Assembly (NCBI GenBank): GCA_964304625.1
Contig: OZ199838.1
Span: 3,286,001 to 3,350,000, forward strand
Length of the DNA: 64,000 nt
From: Kudoa neothunni
Taxonomy: Eukaryota > Cnidaria
Direction of reading: 5' to 3'
How positions within the stretch are numbered: the first letter of the stretch is position 1; every line of letters starts with the position of its first letter. Positions 26,440 through 38,322 of this stretch are shown piece by piece. A program made the position numbers and the translations under genes. Below the pieces are notes generated by a model. The model made no database searches, had not been told where the DNA came from, and saw only the letters and a list, made by a program, of their open reading frames with translations.

Positions 26440-27406
26440 TTTGTGTGTTGAGGGTTTGATTACTAACAACCTCAATAATGCTTTTTTATGTGAGAACTAT
26501 GCACATAATATTAATTTAGTCTCAAGAATAATTTAATAAATTGATTTAAGATTTAAGAGGGAACTTTTTAAAGAAATAATCTTAAAAATTTCGACCAGGC
26601 CATCTTTGTTTTCGTATGGTTAACTTTATTGTTTATTCTAATGGAAATCAGCGTATTTTAAGCGAAAATCAATTTTTTGAAAATATTCAATATATAAATA
26701 AATTTTAATGACGCAATTTGTTACTAATTCAAAAATTTATTTATTCTAGTGCGTTATTGGAAAAGTTTGCGATAGCTCCTGATTACCAACGCTTGCGTAA
26801 AATCATACAAAATATCGTGGAAAATAATTTTCAACTTTAATAACTATACATAGTTGTTATTTTAAGCTGTATACAGTTATTAAACTTAATTATGGTGTAG
26901 CTGCGATACTCTCCATTGTTCGCGGGGTTTCTGAGAGAATTTCATAGCCTGAAAAAAATCATTAATTATCAGTGCAACTAAATTTGGTTTATGATAGACG
27001 TATATATTTTTAAATGAATGATAAAATGTATCTAATATTTTATTCTCGAATCAAACGATAATCACTACAAAGTTTTAACGTCTTATACTGGAGAATGAAT
27101 GATTAATAGCTGTGAAAAAATTACGTGTGTTCCGATTAGGTCCATATAGGACCCCTTTTAAGTTGATTTTAAACGCTATATATCATTACGAAACTAACGT
27201 GATGTTATTTAAAGCCATCTATAAATACAACAAACATAATCTGGTTCTCTCCAGGAGTTTAAAATGCAGATACAGGACCAACACGAACTCATCGTGTTGG
27301 ACCAATGTGACAAATCAGAGCATAAATTTCAGCACTAATGACTTTAAAGATGTCTAAATGAAATAAACACCTAATTAATCCAACTAGGTTCCATAAAAAA
27401 TTAGCA

Positions 27407-27429
27407 GATGATGATGATGATGATGATGA
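27407..27429. repeat. (GAT)n microsatellite
   Basis: Seven to eight tandem GAT units. Confidence 0.85.
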
Positions 27430-27919
27430 AACATAGGCTCAACTAAACGCCATTTTGTAGAAATTATACCACTTTTTGGGGAGTAGGAAATATAACCGCG
27501 CGATCGGTTTATTCTGAGACTTTATGGAAGCCAATTTTTGAAAACTTCACATAAAACATAAAACAGGGTAGGATTAGATTTATTTACTTATTTAGTGATC
27601 ATCATTAATCTTCCTTTCCGTTAAATAACTTAAAATATAAAATACTTTTTGAAATTTTGACTAAAATTAATGAAACGCTTAAAGATTTGTATAATTCGAC
27701 ATAATACTTTGAATGGATCATCTATAATTGAGATTAAAGTGATGTAATAAACTGTTAAAATAGTTTAAAATGGTGTGTGCTTTAACGTTATAAATAGAAT
27801 TCATACCAGCTCATACGTATATTTTTTATCAGTATTTTAGGTTATAATAAAGTCGTCTTTTTTCCCTGTAACAATATTTTTAATTGCCATTCAACAGTTT
27901 CAATAAAATCTTTCTAACA

Positions 27920-28561
27920 ATGGATACAAATTTATTATTCCTTTCTAGAATAAACGGTTATTATTCGGTTGTATCAACGTCGAAGCTTACACAGTTGTCA
28001 CTCAACCAATACACGATTGCTCAAAATTTGAGAATATTTAAACAAGTTGTGAAGAAGTGTTTGAATGAATATTCGATTGCCTATGTGAATGTTAATATTC
28101 TGAGCATTTGGCCTAACAATTTCGAGGATTCACTAATTTCCAAATGCAACATGTGTAACCATGTGATATGTTCCCAATCAATTCTAAGGGAGAAAAACTA
28201 CAAATCCACATTTGAATGCAAAAGTTGTAAGAAAGGAATTCTACGATTTATGTCACGATTTATGCTGCTCATCCAAGACAGCAGTGGATGTGAAATGGCG
28301 ATTTTATGTGGAAAAGAAACCTTACGATTTTTTAATCTACCCAAGTCAGTTCTCAAAAATATTAATTCTATTATTGAAATACTGAAAAATCGAGAATTGA
28401 CCAACAACATAAACCAACAAATTGCCTATCTAACATCATTGTACTCGCCGTTTCAACACCGATTTCAACTTTTCTTATATGGAGGTCGTCTCAACCCACA
28501 ACCAAAAATCAAACCTATTTATTTTATGAGGATATTCAAAACAAATTTGAAAGCTTTTTAG
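27920..28561 (+). CDS. OB-fold-like protein with a zinc ribbon (RPA/POT1/CTC1-type candidate)
   Basis: Single open exon from the ATG at 27920 to the stop at 28561, about 213 aa. It contains a four-cysteine zinc ribbon, C76-x2-C79-x20-C100-x2-C103, followed at once by FMSRFMLLIQDSSGCEMAIL. A zinc ribbon leading into a strand of the form R-x-x-L-x-x-x-D-x-S-G is how the C-terminal OB fold of RPA70 is built, and related folds occur in telomere and meiotic ssDNA-binding proteins. The short length and flanking beta-type sequence fit a single OB domain. Which family it belongs to cannot be told by eye, so the function (single-stranded DNA binding) is inferred. The upstream sequence TTCAACAG could be a splice acceptor, so a 5' exon may be missing. 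It ends 71 bp from the end of BUD13, tail to tail. Confidence 0.55.
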   Translation: MDTNLLFLSRINGYYSVVSTSKLTQLSLNQYTIAQNLRIFKQVVKKCLNEYSIAYVNVNILSIWPNNFEDSLISKCNMCNHVICSQSILREKNYKSTFECKSCKKGILRFMSRFMLLIQDSSGCEMAILCGKETLRFFNLPKSVLKNINSIIEILKNRELTNNINQQIAYLTSLYSPFQHRFQLFLYGGRLNPQPKIKPIYFMRIFKTNLKAF

Positions 28562-28631
28562 AATAATAAAAAATTTTATTGTTTAGTTTTGTGTACAATG
28601 AGTTTTTTTCTCAACTATTCCATCATTGTGT

Positions 28632-29447
28632 TTACATTTCCTCAACGTCCCATTTGTAAGATTCATAATCTAGAGCTTTTCGTTCGGCTATACATCTGAA
28701 ACGTTTTCTCTCGAATCCATTGGATCGATCAACTCCATCCCACCTATGGCCAGGTAATATACCAAAACGATTAGGTTCACACATGGGTCCAGTGTATTTT
28801 GGGCGGGTATTGGTATTTTCTGGAGCTTTATCAGTGGATGTGGTTTTGAGGTTTTTCTGTTTTTTCTTGTTCAAATATTCAAGCATAGGGTCATCAGCTC
28901 GTTCCTGTGTTTTTAGATAGTCTTCCAAATCCTTATCATCAGCATATCTATTAAGTGGTTTGCTCATTTCATATCTTTCTTCCTCAGCTTTTTTGATTTT
29001 GTCCTCCAGCTGTTTCAAACTATAACAGGGTTATTGGTTGGAAGTGAAATCGATGACAACTGCCAGCAACCAAATTACCCTCGACCCCATTGTTGATATT
29101 GTTGTGTGATTTCCAATTCACGTTCCTCAGCACGTCTCTTCTCGATTTTCTCCAATTTTAAATCAATCTTTTTTCCCGTAGCTCGATCTCTATACACAGT
29201 TTCGGGTTCATTATCGGTTTCTATTGAAAATGAATTGGTCTAATAACAATTTCTCTAACCATATTTTACTGATAATTTGAGCCTCGGCAATCCTTCGCTT
29301 GCGAGATGGAGAAAGATTTTTGGAATCGATGTGAGATGATGGTCGTTCTATATCAATATCATCATCGCTATCTTTCCTTATTCTCCTACACAACAAAAAT
29401 CACTTAAACACGTAAACAAAAATAAAACACATTTTAGCTTCTCCCAT
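28632..29447 (-). CDS. BUD13: BUD13 homologue, pre-mRNA retention and splicing (RES) complex subunit
   Basis: Core subunit of the RES complex, which joins the activated spliceosome and promotes splicing of weak introns. Four exons on the minus strand: 29447-29431, 29385-29270, 29220-29079 and 29019-28632, with GT-AG introns of 45, 49 and 59 nt. The joined frame encodes 220 aa. The conserved C-terminal module is intact: [19 protein letters not shown], a Glu/Arg helix ending QQWGRG, then [46 protein letters not shown] and FERKRF, ending YKWDVEEM. It is much shorter than the human protein (about 620 aa) because the Ser/Arg-rich N-terminal repeats are almost gone; the remnant carries SPSRKRR. The minimal 17-nt first exon (MGEAK plus two bases) is the likeliest start but rests on frame logic alone. 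A splicing factor that favours short, weak introns fits a genome full of 40-50 nt introns. Confidence 0.94.
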
Positions 29448-30756
29448 ATGGAAAAACCGGAGGTACGTTGAAGATCTGCGAAAACACCGAAGATTGACGA
29501 ACATTTCGTTTTTGTGTTAGTAAATTATCTGTGAATATATCAAATACCGAGATATTAGCCCCTTTTTATATTCTTGAAAATTATTTTCTAATGGGTAAGT
29601 AACTATCAGAGTATAATTTTTAGTGTCATTTTAACTCCTTAAATTCTAAATCAGACCATTTTGTTGCGCTGTAGTTTGTAAGAAGCTAGGTATAATTATT
29701 GTGCAGAAATCTGAGGCCGCCAATTCATCATTTAACATAAAATGATAGAAGATAGTTATTTTTACAATTGAATTTAATCCCAAATAAATTCTACATCTGT
29801 GAGGTTATTATTTTTTAATTAGCAACTCAATAGAGCTTTGATCTAGCATAGTTGATGGTTTTATAAATTTTTAAATTAATTTGGTTAATTTTTCTATTGC
29901 TTTAGTTGTATTTCATTAAAATTAATACTAAAAACGAGAATAAATTAAATCTTAATGATTTGCTATAGCGTTGTAGAAATCACTTTAGTCTGATTATTCC
30001 CCAAACTACACATTTACACTTTCCATATGATGAAAAAAGTAAATAAATAAATGAAAAATAAAACATCACAAATTTTATATTTTGATTGATTCAAATTTTG
30101 TCACAATAACAATACCTTTCATTCATGCTAACTTACTGGGCAATTTGAGTTCAATATAAGTTGGTGAGAGTTAATATGAATAAAAATAATATACACTTGC
30201 GCAAAATAACAATAAAAATAATAACAACACTCTTGCTCTGATCATTTGTTAGTAACTATGATTATCTGTCATAAAATATCTTTATAACTCCTAACATTAT
30301 TCATTTTTAAGAAATGGAAGTTGTAAAATCAATTTTACGGTCGATCCAATAATAATTTGAATATAAATTATATTTTACTTGTAGATTGATCCACAATCTC
30401 GATAAATCTGCGAGAAGCAAATCAAAATAACCGCGAAATTTTGATAGAAAAACACGAAATAATAGTTAAAATAGATCTTGTTTAAAAGAATTTAAATTTC
30501 TGGAAAGTGTTTTTGCGAGAAATGGGGAGCTCATATTTATTTAAAAAAATAGTCTTATTCAATAGGGGAGTTGGATGTGATAAAAAGTCTAATGATAATT
30601 TGCTTAGAATATTATTTAGACCGAGATAATCAAAATATTTATAGGCTATTAATTCAACGCTGTTTATATGTACTCGAGATTATTAACCATTCGATACCCA
30701 AGAAAAAAACATTGAAATATATAAATAAACAATGAATTATTTATTAACTTTATTCT
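29448..30756. other. AT-rich spacer
   Basis: Nothing recognised beyond presumed BUD13 5' regulatory sequence. Confidence 0.4.
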
Positions 30757-32578
30757 TTATCCATCACAAGTGGATTGATCGCACGTATTCCATTTTATAC
30801 GGCATCGTTTATTGGGAGATCTATTAGATACACCGTAATGTCCGTATTTTCTGGGCTTATTGTTTGTCTTTTCATTGTTATTTTATATAAATGTTTTGAA
30901 TTCCTCTAAAAGTTCTACTGAAAGCTTTTTTTAGGAATTATCTTTTGTACTGAAGCTTGTATTAACTAAGAAATCGAGGGTCCTAGTCCCATGTAATTGA
31001 AATGCATTGTGTGATATTGCGTCCGTTATGTTGTAAAATACAGTAAATCTCAACATTTTCGATCTTACCCAACACTTCCTTTTTAGGATAATAAATTTTT
31101 GCCCTCATGCCTTTTTATGATTATTCTGTGAAGTCCTCAGATCAAAAATATATTTTTATGCAAAATAATCATTATTTTAAATATTATAAATAATTAATAT
31201 TTTTACGTGAATAGACGAATTTTTCATTTATAAATTAATAAGTGTACATTTAAAATTAATTATATACTTACATGTATTGTAAAAATTTGGAATAATCTTC
31301 ATAGAAAAAATTTTTCATTAATTCTTCGGTTTAAAAAATAAATGATTTGAATGAAAAAGTTAATTTTTGTAATAAATTGTTAACCTTCTGGAAATCTTTG
31401 TATTTAAATAAAAATAAGAAACTTCCTTATAATATTCTTGGATCTGATAAAAACTTTTCTCAGAACGTACAATGAGAAATTCACACGTCCTTCAAGCCGT
31501 TGGCATTAGCTCATTGAACACTGAGGTAAGGTTGAATTGAATCCAGGTTGGGAATCATTGATGTGAAAACTTAATTTAAATCAATTAAATTTGTGTAAAT
31601 TGTTCGCCTTTCGATTCGAGTTGGTTGTGATTATTACTTGTCATAATGATCCCACCACAGGAATGACGTTCGATGAATCCTCGATTTCGATATCGCTGCC
31701 AAAACCGGGGTTATCGCCCTCATCGTTAGTGGGTCCATCAATAATTGTGTCCATTTCCTCAATATTTTTTGGTAAACTTATATCAGAATCTTCTAATGAA
31801 ATAAACATAAAACCCTCGCCATTATTTATTGTTTGGCTGATGACCTCCTACGAAAACCCCGCTTTATCCAAAAAATGGCGTAGAATATTCCAGAACAATG
31901 GAGAATAACATAGACGTATCGGTGATGTTTGAGAATATATAAGAAACTAAGATAACTCCGTGATTGACTAGATAATCGCACAGTCCTCGATCATTTGTAG
32001 ACATATCTTGTCTCAATTGAATTCAGATAAAAATAATAATTATGCTAAAATAAGAATAAAAATTTAAAATTAAATTTCTTTACTAATTAGATTTATTAAA
32101 ACCTCATTGTTATGAAATTTGTAATGCATTATCTAGAAAACCATCCGTTATACTGATACTGGAATGTCATCCTCTTAAACGCTTGGATGTGAACGTTCCT
32201 TTTAGAATTTGTGCAACTACAACTCATTTAAACCTGACTAACTTTAATTGTAAATATAAAATAACTCTTTAAGAGTCGATACGTAAAATATCAACATTAT
32301 AAATTCTTTATTAGAATAGTAAATTTAAAACACACTTTACTAGACAGTGTGTAGCGTGTCCATGTCCAGGCGTGCTCGGACCTTTTTTTTAAATCAACGA
32401 TTTATATATCTTAGACTTTAGAAAATTAGCTATAATCTAATATATGAAATAAAAGTTCCATTTAAATAAAATAATATAAAATACAAGAAATATAAATATT
32501 ATGAGATTTTAAAAAGATATATTTTAAGAAAACCACCATAGTGGACACTCTGTCCACGTCCAGACATCGGAGGGTTAA
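30757..32578 (-). mobile_element. Decayed piggyBac-like DNA transposon
   Basis: On the minus strand, 31800-31640 encodes an acidic piece (SLEDSDISLPKNIEEMD onward, then NPGFGSDIEIEDSS) like piggyBac transposase N-termini. About 31065-30757 encodes VFYNITDAISHNAFQLH, matching the conserved piggyBac stretch VFYNMLDVAxxNAxVLY. This is followed by a basic tail and a vestigial Cys cluster, CRIKWNTCDQSTC. To the right, the reverse complement of 32578 begins TTAACCCTCCGATGTCTGG, as expected for a piggyBac end next to its TTAA target. A second copy of the TGTCCA(C/T)GTCCAG motif lies at about 32357. The middle of the transposase is not recognisable and the frame is broken several times. No left end was found, so the left boundary is set by the last coding trace. 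Confidence 0.5.
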
Positions 32579-33356
32579 GAAACGGTTGAAACATAGTATT
32601 AAAAACTGCGCTAAAAATCACAAATATCAATAAAACGCACGAACGGAAAAAAATTTGTTAACAAATCATTGTTTTATTTATCCTCAGTCATATCATTTTA
32701 GAATAATTATCTTAATACGCCCGCGGAATCCAAACTTTCCCTAATAGTGAATGTTAGGTTTCTAAAAATTTGTAATGTAGATTAGTCAAATATTAATTTT
32801 CATACCAACGGATGGTATTAAAATAACCTATCGAGTGAGAAACGTGATCGTATTGTGTGTATTTTTGAGTTTAAATATAATCAAAGTTAGTAAAACTTAA
32901 ATTACTTTTGTCCATAAAGATTGGTCAATTCCAAATCAACTTATTTGTGCTAGGTTAGTTGCAATAACAGTTTCCCTCCCAACATGTTGTATACGAAACA
33001 AATTTTAAACTCGGCAATCATTGTGACTATTTTGTTGACTGACCAACACATAGTTCATTATTCAATCTATTAGAAATATTTAATAGCAATGTCTTATGAT
33101 TATAATAATTTAAGGTGATTTTTTGAGCACCTAGAAAGAATCTGAAAAGTTGGAATTTATTTTCACTGATATAATCGTGTTTGGAATTATTGATTACTTA
33201 TTTTGTTCATCCAAACTAATCGGATTATAAAAATTTTGATAAATATAGCAAAAGAAAAAATTAATATCGTTTAAACATAAACAGCTTCTATGTAAGACAA
33301 TAAAAAATTCAAGCACACACAAATGGATTCTCAAAAAATCTGCACTCGTATATTGC
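32579..33356. other. AT-rich spacer
   Basis: No gene, RNA or repeat recognised. Confidence 0.4.
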
Positions 33357-34711
33357 CTATATGTAGGAGATTTTATTCTCCGACAATGCTATAGCATTAT
33401 GCAACAGAACAGGCAAAAATATGCCATTATTGGTACAAGCATTCACGAATCCCCTATTGGCGGTAACAATTGTGAAATTGCTGCTGCAAGCCGATCCAAA
33501 AATAATTTTCGTTCTCCTGGTTACGTTTTTGCTTTCTTGTACGTTGATAATTTTTTCATCGCTTCTATCATCAATTATTGTGATTTTCTCAGAGAGAAGC
33601 TGAAGACGTGAATTTTCTTTGGCTCCTCCAACATACTTAGTGATTTGCTGCATTGATTCCCATGCAGTTTTGCATGTGATCCATGGTTTACCGTCTATTC
33701 GTTCCATTATAAATGATTTTGTGTTAAATTTTTGCTCCTCAGCAATCTAAAAGTAAAATCCTTGAGTATAGAGATAAAAAAGAAATATAACTTGATTTTG
33801 AATGTATTTTGAATTAATTACAACATTTGTAAGGTCATGAAGATGACAAGGACTCAGAAATGAGAGCCATCATGGCAGTAATATCAAGAAAATAAATCTG
33901 TCCATTTGATAAAAGGTCAGCAGTAGTTATAGTAGGAGATACAATCGATGTTTGAACTTCACTTCTGGTATTATATTCTATTATATTTCCTAAATTCCCC
34001 TCGAAAAATTGAGGATCATCAACCAACTGATTGGTTTCCACAACAATGTCCATTCTAAATTTAAAATAACAATAAATCCACAAATACAGTTGAATTAACT
34101 CTTCAAGCGTCTTTTTTACTGATGGGGTACATCCCTTAAACATGTAAAATATGATGGTCGGTTTGTTGGGAGCGTGTGAGTTGTTTTATACAAGACACAT
34201 AACTAGCAACCCTTTTCATCTCATTTCTAGTGGTGACACCGTTCACAAGAGAATTGTGATAATAAAGAGGATCTTTAGCTACTACATTGATATAAATTGA
34301 GTGGGTTTCATCTAACAAATGAATCATTTGTTTATTGTCAGTTGAGTCCATTCCATTGGATGATGTCGATGATGGAATTGATTTGTACACTGCAGTCACA
34401 TCGAAAATTTTAAGACACTGAATACGTAATTTAAACCGAATGAAACGGTAGGAAATACTCATTATACTTGAACCTATTGCTGAATAATGGACTGTGATGT
34501 TGGTTACACCTTCACCACTCATTTCCACATTTTCATCCGTGCAATGTAGGAGAAATTTTTGTAAATTTTTCTCCAGACTTCGTTTTGTTGATAGCACACA
34601 ACGGCGAAGTCGTTGAATTCCCTCGATTGCGCTATATTTGGACAATTCTTCTAAGCATTTCTCGCAGGTTTTTATTTGACTTTCTAAATCATTTCCAACA
34701 ACTGAATCCAT
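33357..34711 (-). CDS. Unidentified multi-exon protein, possibly PIN-like at its C-terminus
   Basis: Family not recognised. Three coding blocks on the minus strand share codon character and reasonable splice sites. 34711 to about 34200 begins MDSVVGNDLESQIKTCEKCL. About 34135 to 33850 contains GCTPSVKKTLEELIQ, MDIVVETNQLVDD and IYFLDITAMMALISESL. 33752-33357 contains AEEQKFNTKSFIMERIDG and TIVTANRGFVNACTNNGIFL, ending NKISYI. The first block is helical, with a CEKC pair and several Lys/Arg runs. One intron in the second block (33 nt, GTATTT to TTTAG) is a multiple of three without stops. The order FLDITA, then WESM, then TIVTANRGFV followed by a short end resembles a PIN nuclease layout (Asp, Glu, then TxD/N). 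The usual third acidic residue is replaced, so this is only a guess. The splice joining the last two blocks is not settled. Confidence 0.55.
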
Positions 34712-37700
34712 TCGAAAATTTTTTATTGAAAAACAGTTGTTATAAGTTTATAATCTAGCAGGATTTTGATAAAAAACCAAAAGTTAAATCTATGTATGAA
34801 TAGTCAGCTTATCTATATCAATCGTTAGATGTTTGCGTAGCCAACTGCGCTTGTGCAAGATTATCCTAGTAGATATATTATAGGCTATTTATGCTATTTT
34901 ACAGAACAGAGTGAGTATTTTATAAAATTGGTAAACTTTAATAAATTCAAATAATGATGTGTTTCACGCTCAAATTTCAAACCACTCGCGCATGTTATCG
35001 TATTAACCAATCAATTTTAATATTATTACATTGATTTATATAAATATGAATTTAAAATAAAAATTCTTAACTGCAAAAGTATTTTTAATATTTCATTTTA
35101 ATTCTTAACGAGATTAAAATTATTTATTGACAAAATATATTTTATTTTATTCATAACTGTTTTCAATTTAACCGGCCAAGAATATTTTGGCATCTACAAG
35201 ATTGGTATTTTTCGTACAGTGTTATTTGAGTATAAAGAGTATGTATAGAAATCGCCTATAAATCCAGTTGAATTCAAAATAATTTGAAAATAAAATCGTT
35301 AATGCTGTCAAGGGTAATTCAAAATTTTTATTGCGCTTGCACGGCCGAATTTTCCCCTTGTCGATTTATTCTAGTTGTTAGGGTTATGGTGTTTATTCAA
35401 GGTAGATTTTTAAAATAAAATTATTAACTACCTTGCTCTAAATAAAGAAAATATCCTATAAATATTCCAATTTTTATATTTGAAGTTTTTGCTCATTAAT
35501 AGGATACTTTTAAATATAACAAAATTAATCAAATAAGGTATTTATATGAAGGATGTTTCTTGTTGTACGTGATAAAGCAACTAACACATGTGTGTTGGGC
35601 AACTGTAAATTAAATGTACAGTCAGTCGAACCTCGATTATCCAGAAATCACGCTAACCAGAAGAAATTGAAAATTTTATTTGGATTTTATTGACATTACG
35701 TGCCGATAAATCCTCGATTACCCGGAATCCCAAAATTCGGGAAGAAAATCGCTGGTCCTAAATTTTCCGGATAATCGAGGTTCGATTATACTTAATAACT
35801 TAAAAATCTGTAATTTTATTCATGGTACTGGCTATTGTTACTGTAACTAATATTTCCTAGGGTTATCTTTTACATAAAAATATTTTTTATTAAAATTCAC
35901 TAGTGAGATTGAGCGTTATATCGTAATTGGTTCTTTAAATTTTCCTAAATATACACTTATCTGCCAAAATAACACTTAGTGTGGGCTTTTGTTTCGTGGA
36001 AAAATGTTTTATTCATATTCTACGTGTTCGTGGAAATTGAGTTGAACTCGAGTTCGTCTGTCCTTACATAACAGGTACGATGTTCTGGATAGTTGATTAA
36101 ACAAAAGTAAACGTTATAAATTTGATTAACTTGATTTAAAATTATTTGTTTCTTTCGTGAAATGTATTGAAATATGTATATAATATTTTACGAGGCTATT
36201 TATAAACTAATTTATACATGAATAATAATAATAAATATATTTTTGATTATTTTGATGTAATTTCATTTGTCTTTTAGGAGCTCATTAATGTTTGTTTTAT
36301 GACCTTCGGCCTAATAAATTGAATTTTGATGAAAAATTTAAACCAAAGGATGATGTTTAAGTATTCCAGCTTTATAAAATATCCAAATAGGCGTGATTTT
36401 ACAATTTCTAATATTCGACACTCGAGAATTACTTTGGCGGGGTTGTATTTGGAAATTTAAGGTGCTGAGATTAATTCAAATTTATATTGTTTATACATGA
36501 TAATATACTTTTAAATCTTATCTAAAAATCTATTATCTGGATTAAAAATTCTTATACATAATAAATTAAATATATTTAATATATTTATTTGAGTAGCAAT
36601 GTTACCTCAAGGGAAATTATACGCAAAATTCTCTAAGTGTTATTTTAGTTAGCGTCATATTCCACAAAAATATTTATTAACGTCAAAAATTTTGTAGATG
36701 AATGAATTACTACTATTAAATTGAGATTATCATTCCTTACCATGATTATTTATGACAACTTATTGATTTTTGATGTGTTCTAGGCGAGGATCTCATAAAT
36801 TTCTGCTGTACTCTATTGAAAATAACGCTAATATTCAAAGCATATGGGAATTTTTTAGTATCCTATTAAAATTTCAAAAAGAATTCGATTTTTAAATTTC
36901 ACCACTTCTTTATCAATTCTATACGTGGATTATCAATGGATACAAATTTTTTTTAATTATACATTAATATGGTTGATACAAAGCAAACTTTTTCGAATTC
37001 TATTTCAAAAATGGCTTGGTTTAAGGAATAGAATTATTTTATAACTTTACATATTAAATTTGGAAGAAAAATCTCATAGTCAGATAAAAAATGGTCACCT
37101 ATTCTCAAAATTCGAGAATTAGAAAATGTAAATATAACTTCTAAATTTATTATACATAAAATATATCAATCTTAAATGAAAACCAAGAAACAAATTCAAA
37201 AATTTCCTTAAAAATCAACAGCTTTGCAACACTACAAACGACGTTTCGTGTGTATTAAACAAGGTTACTTTGTTTAATAGAGCGCGCGACGCACGTGATT
37301 CATGACTAAAACCCCTGAACTTATTAGTAGTATGGAAAACGTCATTTTCATCCTTTTAAACTTATTTAACCGCAAGTGTATTCACGAATAAGTACATTTT
37401 AGGTGAATTCAATAAATATAGGATGATTAAAGGATCATACTCATCAGAAATTTTTAATTAAAAACTAACTTAATAAATTTGGTATAATTGAAGAAATAAA
37501 AAAATAGCTTAACACATTAATGAAATCAGTTTTATAATATCTTAGCTATTCTAAAAGATAATCCTTATCGTAAGAATAGTCATCTTTATTTCCTATGCAT
37601 AGACCCATGATGCTAAAGTAGGAATTAAACCTGAGAAAAATCTGAGTGTTAATTTTAATTTAAAATATTTTATTTTTCCAATGGCTAATTAACTTGGATA

Positions 37701-38314
37701 AAGTTAAATAATTATCAATGTCTCAATATTAAATTTTTAATTAAACAATAACTATTAACATTCATGTTCTAAAATAACAACTACTTATTTCATATAAGTG
37801 AACTCACATTTAATTAGAATACTTAGCTCCAAATATAAACAAATGTAATATCAAATTAATTTATATAGTGTTAAATCAGTAAAATGTTTAACAGTTCCAA
37901 ACTCATTCGAATTTTCATGGGTTTAAGTTAGAGTTCAACTATCAGATTTATTATGGCATCAGGTATTTTGAGGTTAATATACATTATTACTGAATATTTC
38001 AGTCCCATTATGACAGGTATTTAATAATTATGCTTAGGGCTATTATTTTATCCCAACAAGATTATTGGCCTCTATGTCAAACTCTGTCATTCTATTATAA
38101 GTATTCAGAACTTATTATGTGTTTTTATTGGGAAACTAATAATTTTTTAGCCTAATGCTGTTCACTCATCAAATATAAATATCATTATTTTTATAAAAAA
38201 CATCAACTTACTTATAATATAATATCATAAAATAAGTTATTTAAAGGTGTATAAACTCAAATTTCACCGTTATTACTAACCATAAGTGATGTATTTTATT
38301 GATAGAAGATATTC
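34712..38314. other. Long AT-rich spacer with one MITE
   Basis: Apart from the pogo-type MITE at 35619-35793, no coding exon or structured repeat was recognised in 3.6 kb. Confidence 0.4.
35619..35793. mobile_element. pogo/Tigger-type MITE, about 175 bp
   Basis: Terminal inverted repeats CAGTCGAACCTCGATTATCC on the left, and on the right, reverse-complemented, ATAATCGAACCTCGATTATC followed by CGGAAA. The core TCGAACCTCGATTATCC is identical at both ends. TIRs of the form CAG(T)xGAACCTCGATTATCCG with TA target sites are typical of pogo/Tigger/jerky members of the Tc1-mariner group. There is no coding capacity. Within it, CTCGATTACCCGGAA is a third degenerate copy of the motif. Confidence 0.8.
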
Positions 38315-38322
38315 AATTAAAT

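Larger units (their letters stand above)
24653..27919. other. AT-rich spacer containing the assembly gap
   Basis: No gene could be supported. Short traces near 25690-25760 (MKWISDPFLVTSL) and on the minus strand at 25910-26035 (FKLNDPELPKMIYDLW) resemble ends of hAT-type transposases but are too short to call. The rest is low-complexity AT. Confidence 0.35.

Noticed and set aside
26021-26536. Long frames on both strands around 26.0-26.5 kb
   Set aside because: They consist mostly of undetermined bases in the assembly gap.
31530-31557. hAT terminus (reverse complement CAATGATTCCCAACCTGG)
   Set aside because: No matching left end or 8-bp duplication was found, so no element could be defined.
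31591-31908. Ser-rich plus-strand protein of 105 codons
   Set aside because: It is the antisense of the acidic N-terminal piece of the piggyBac-like transposase.
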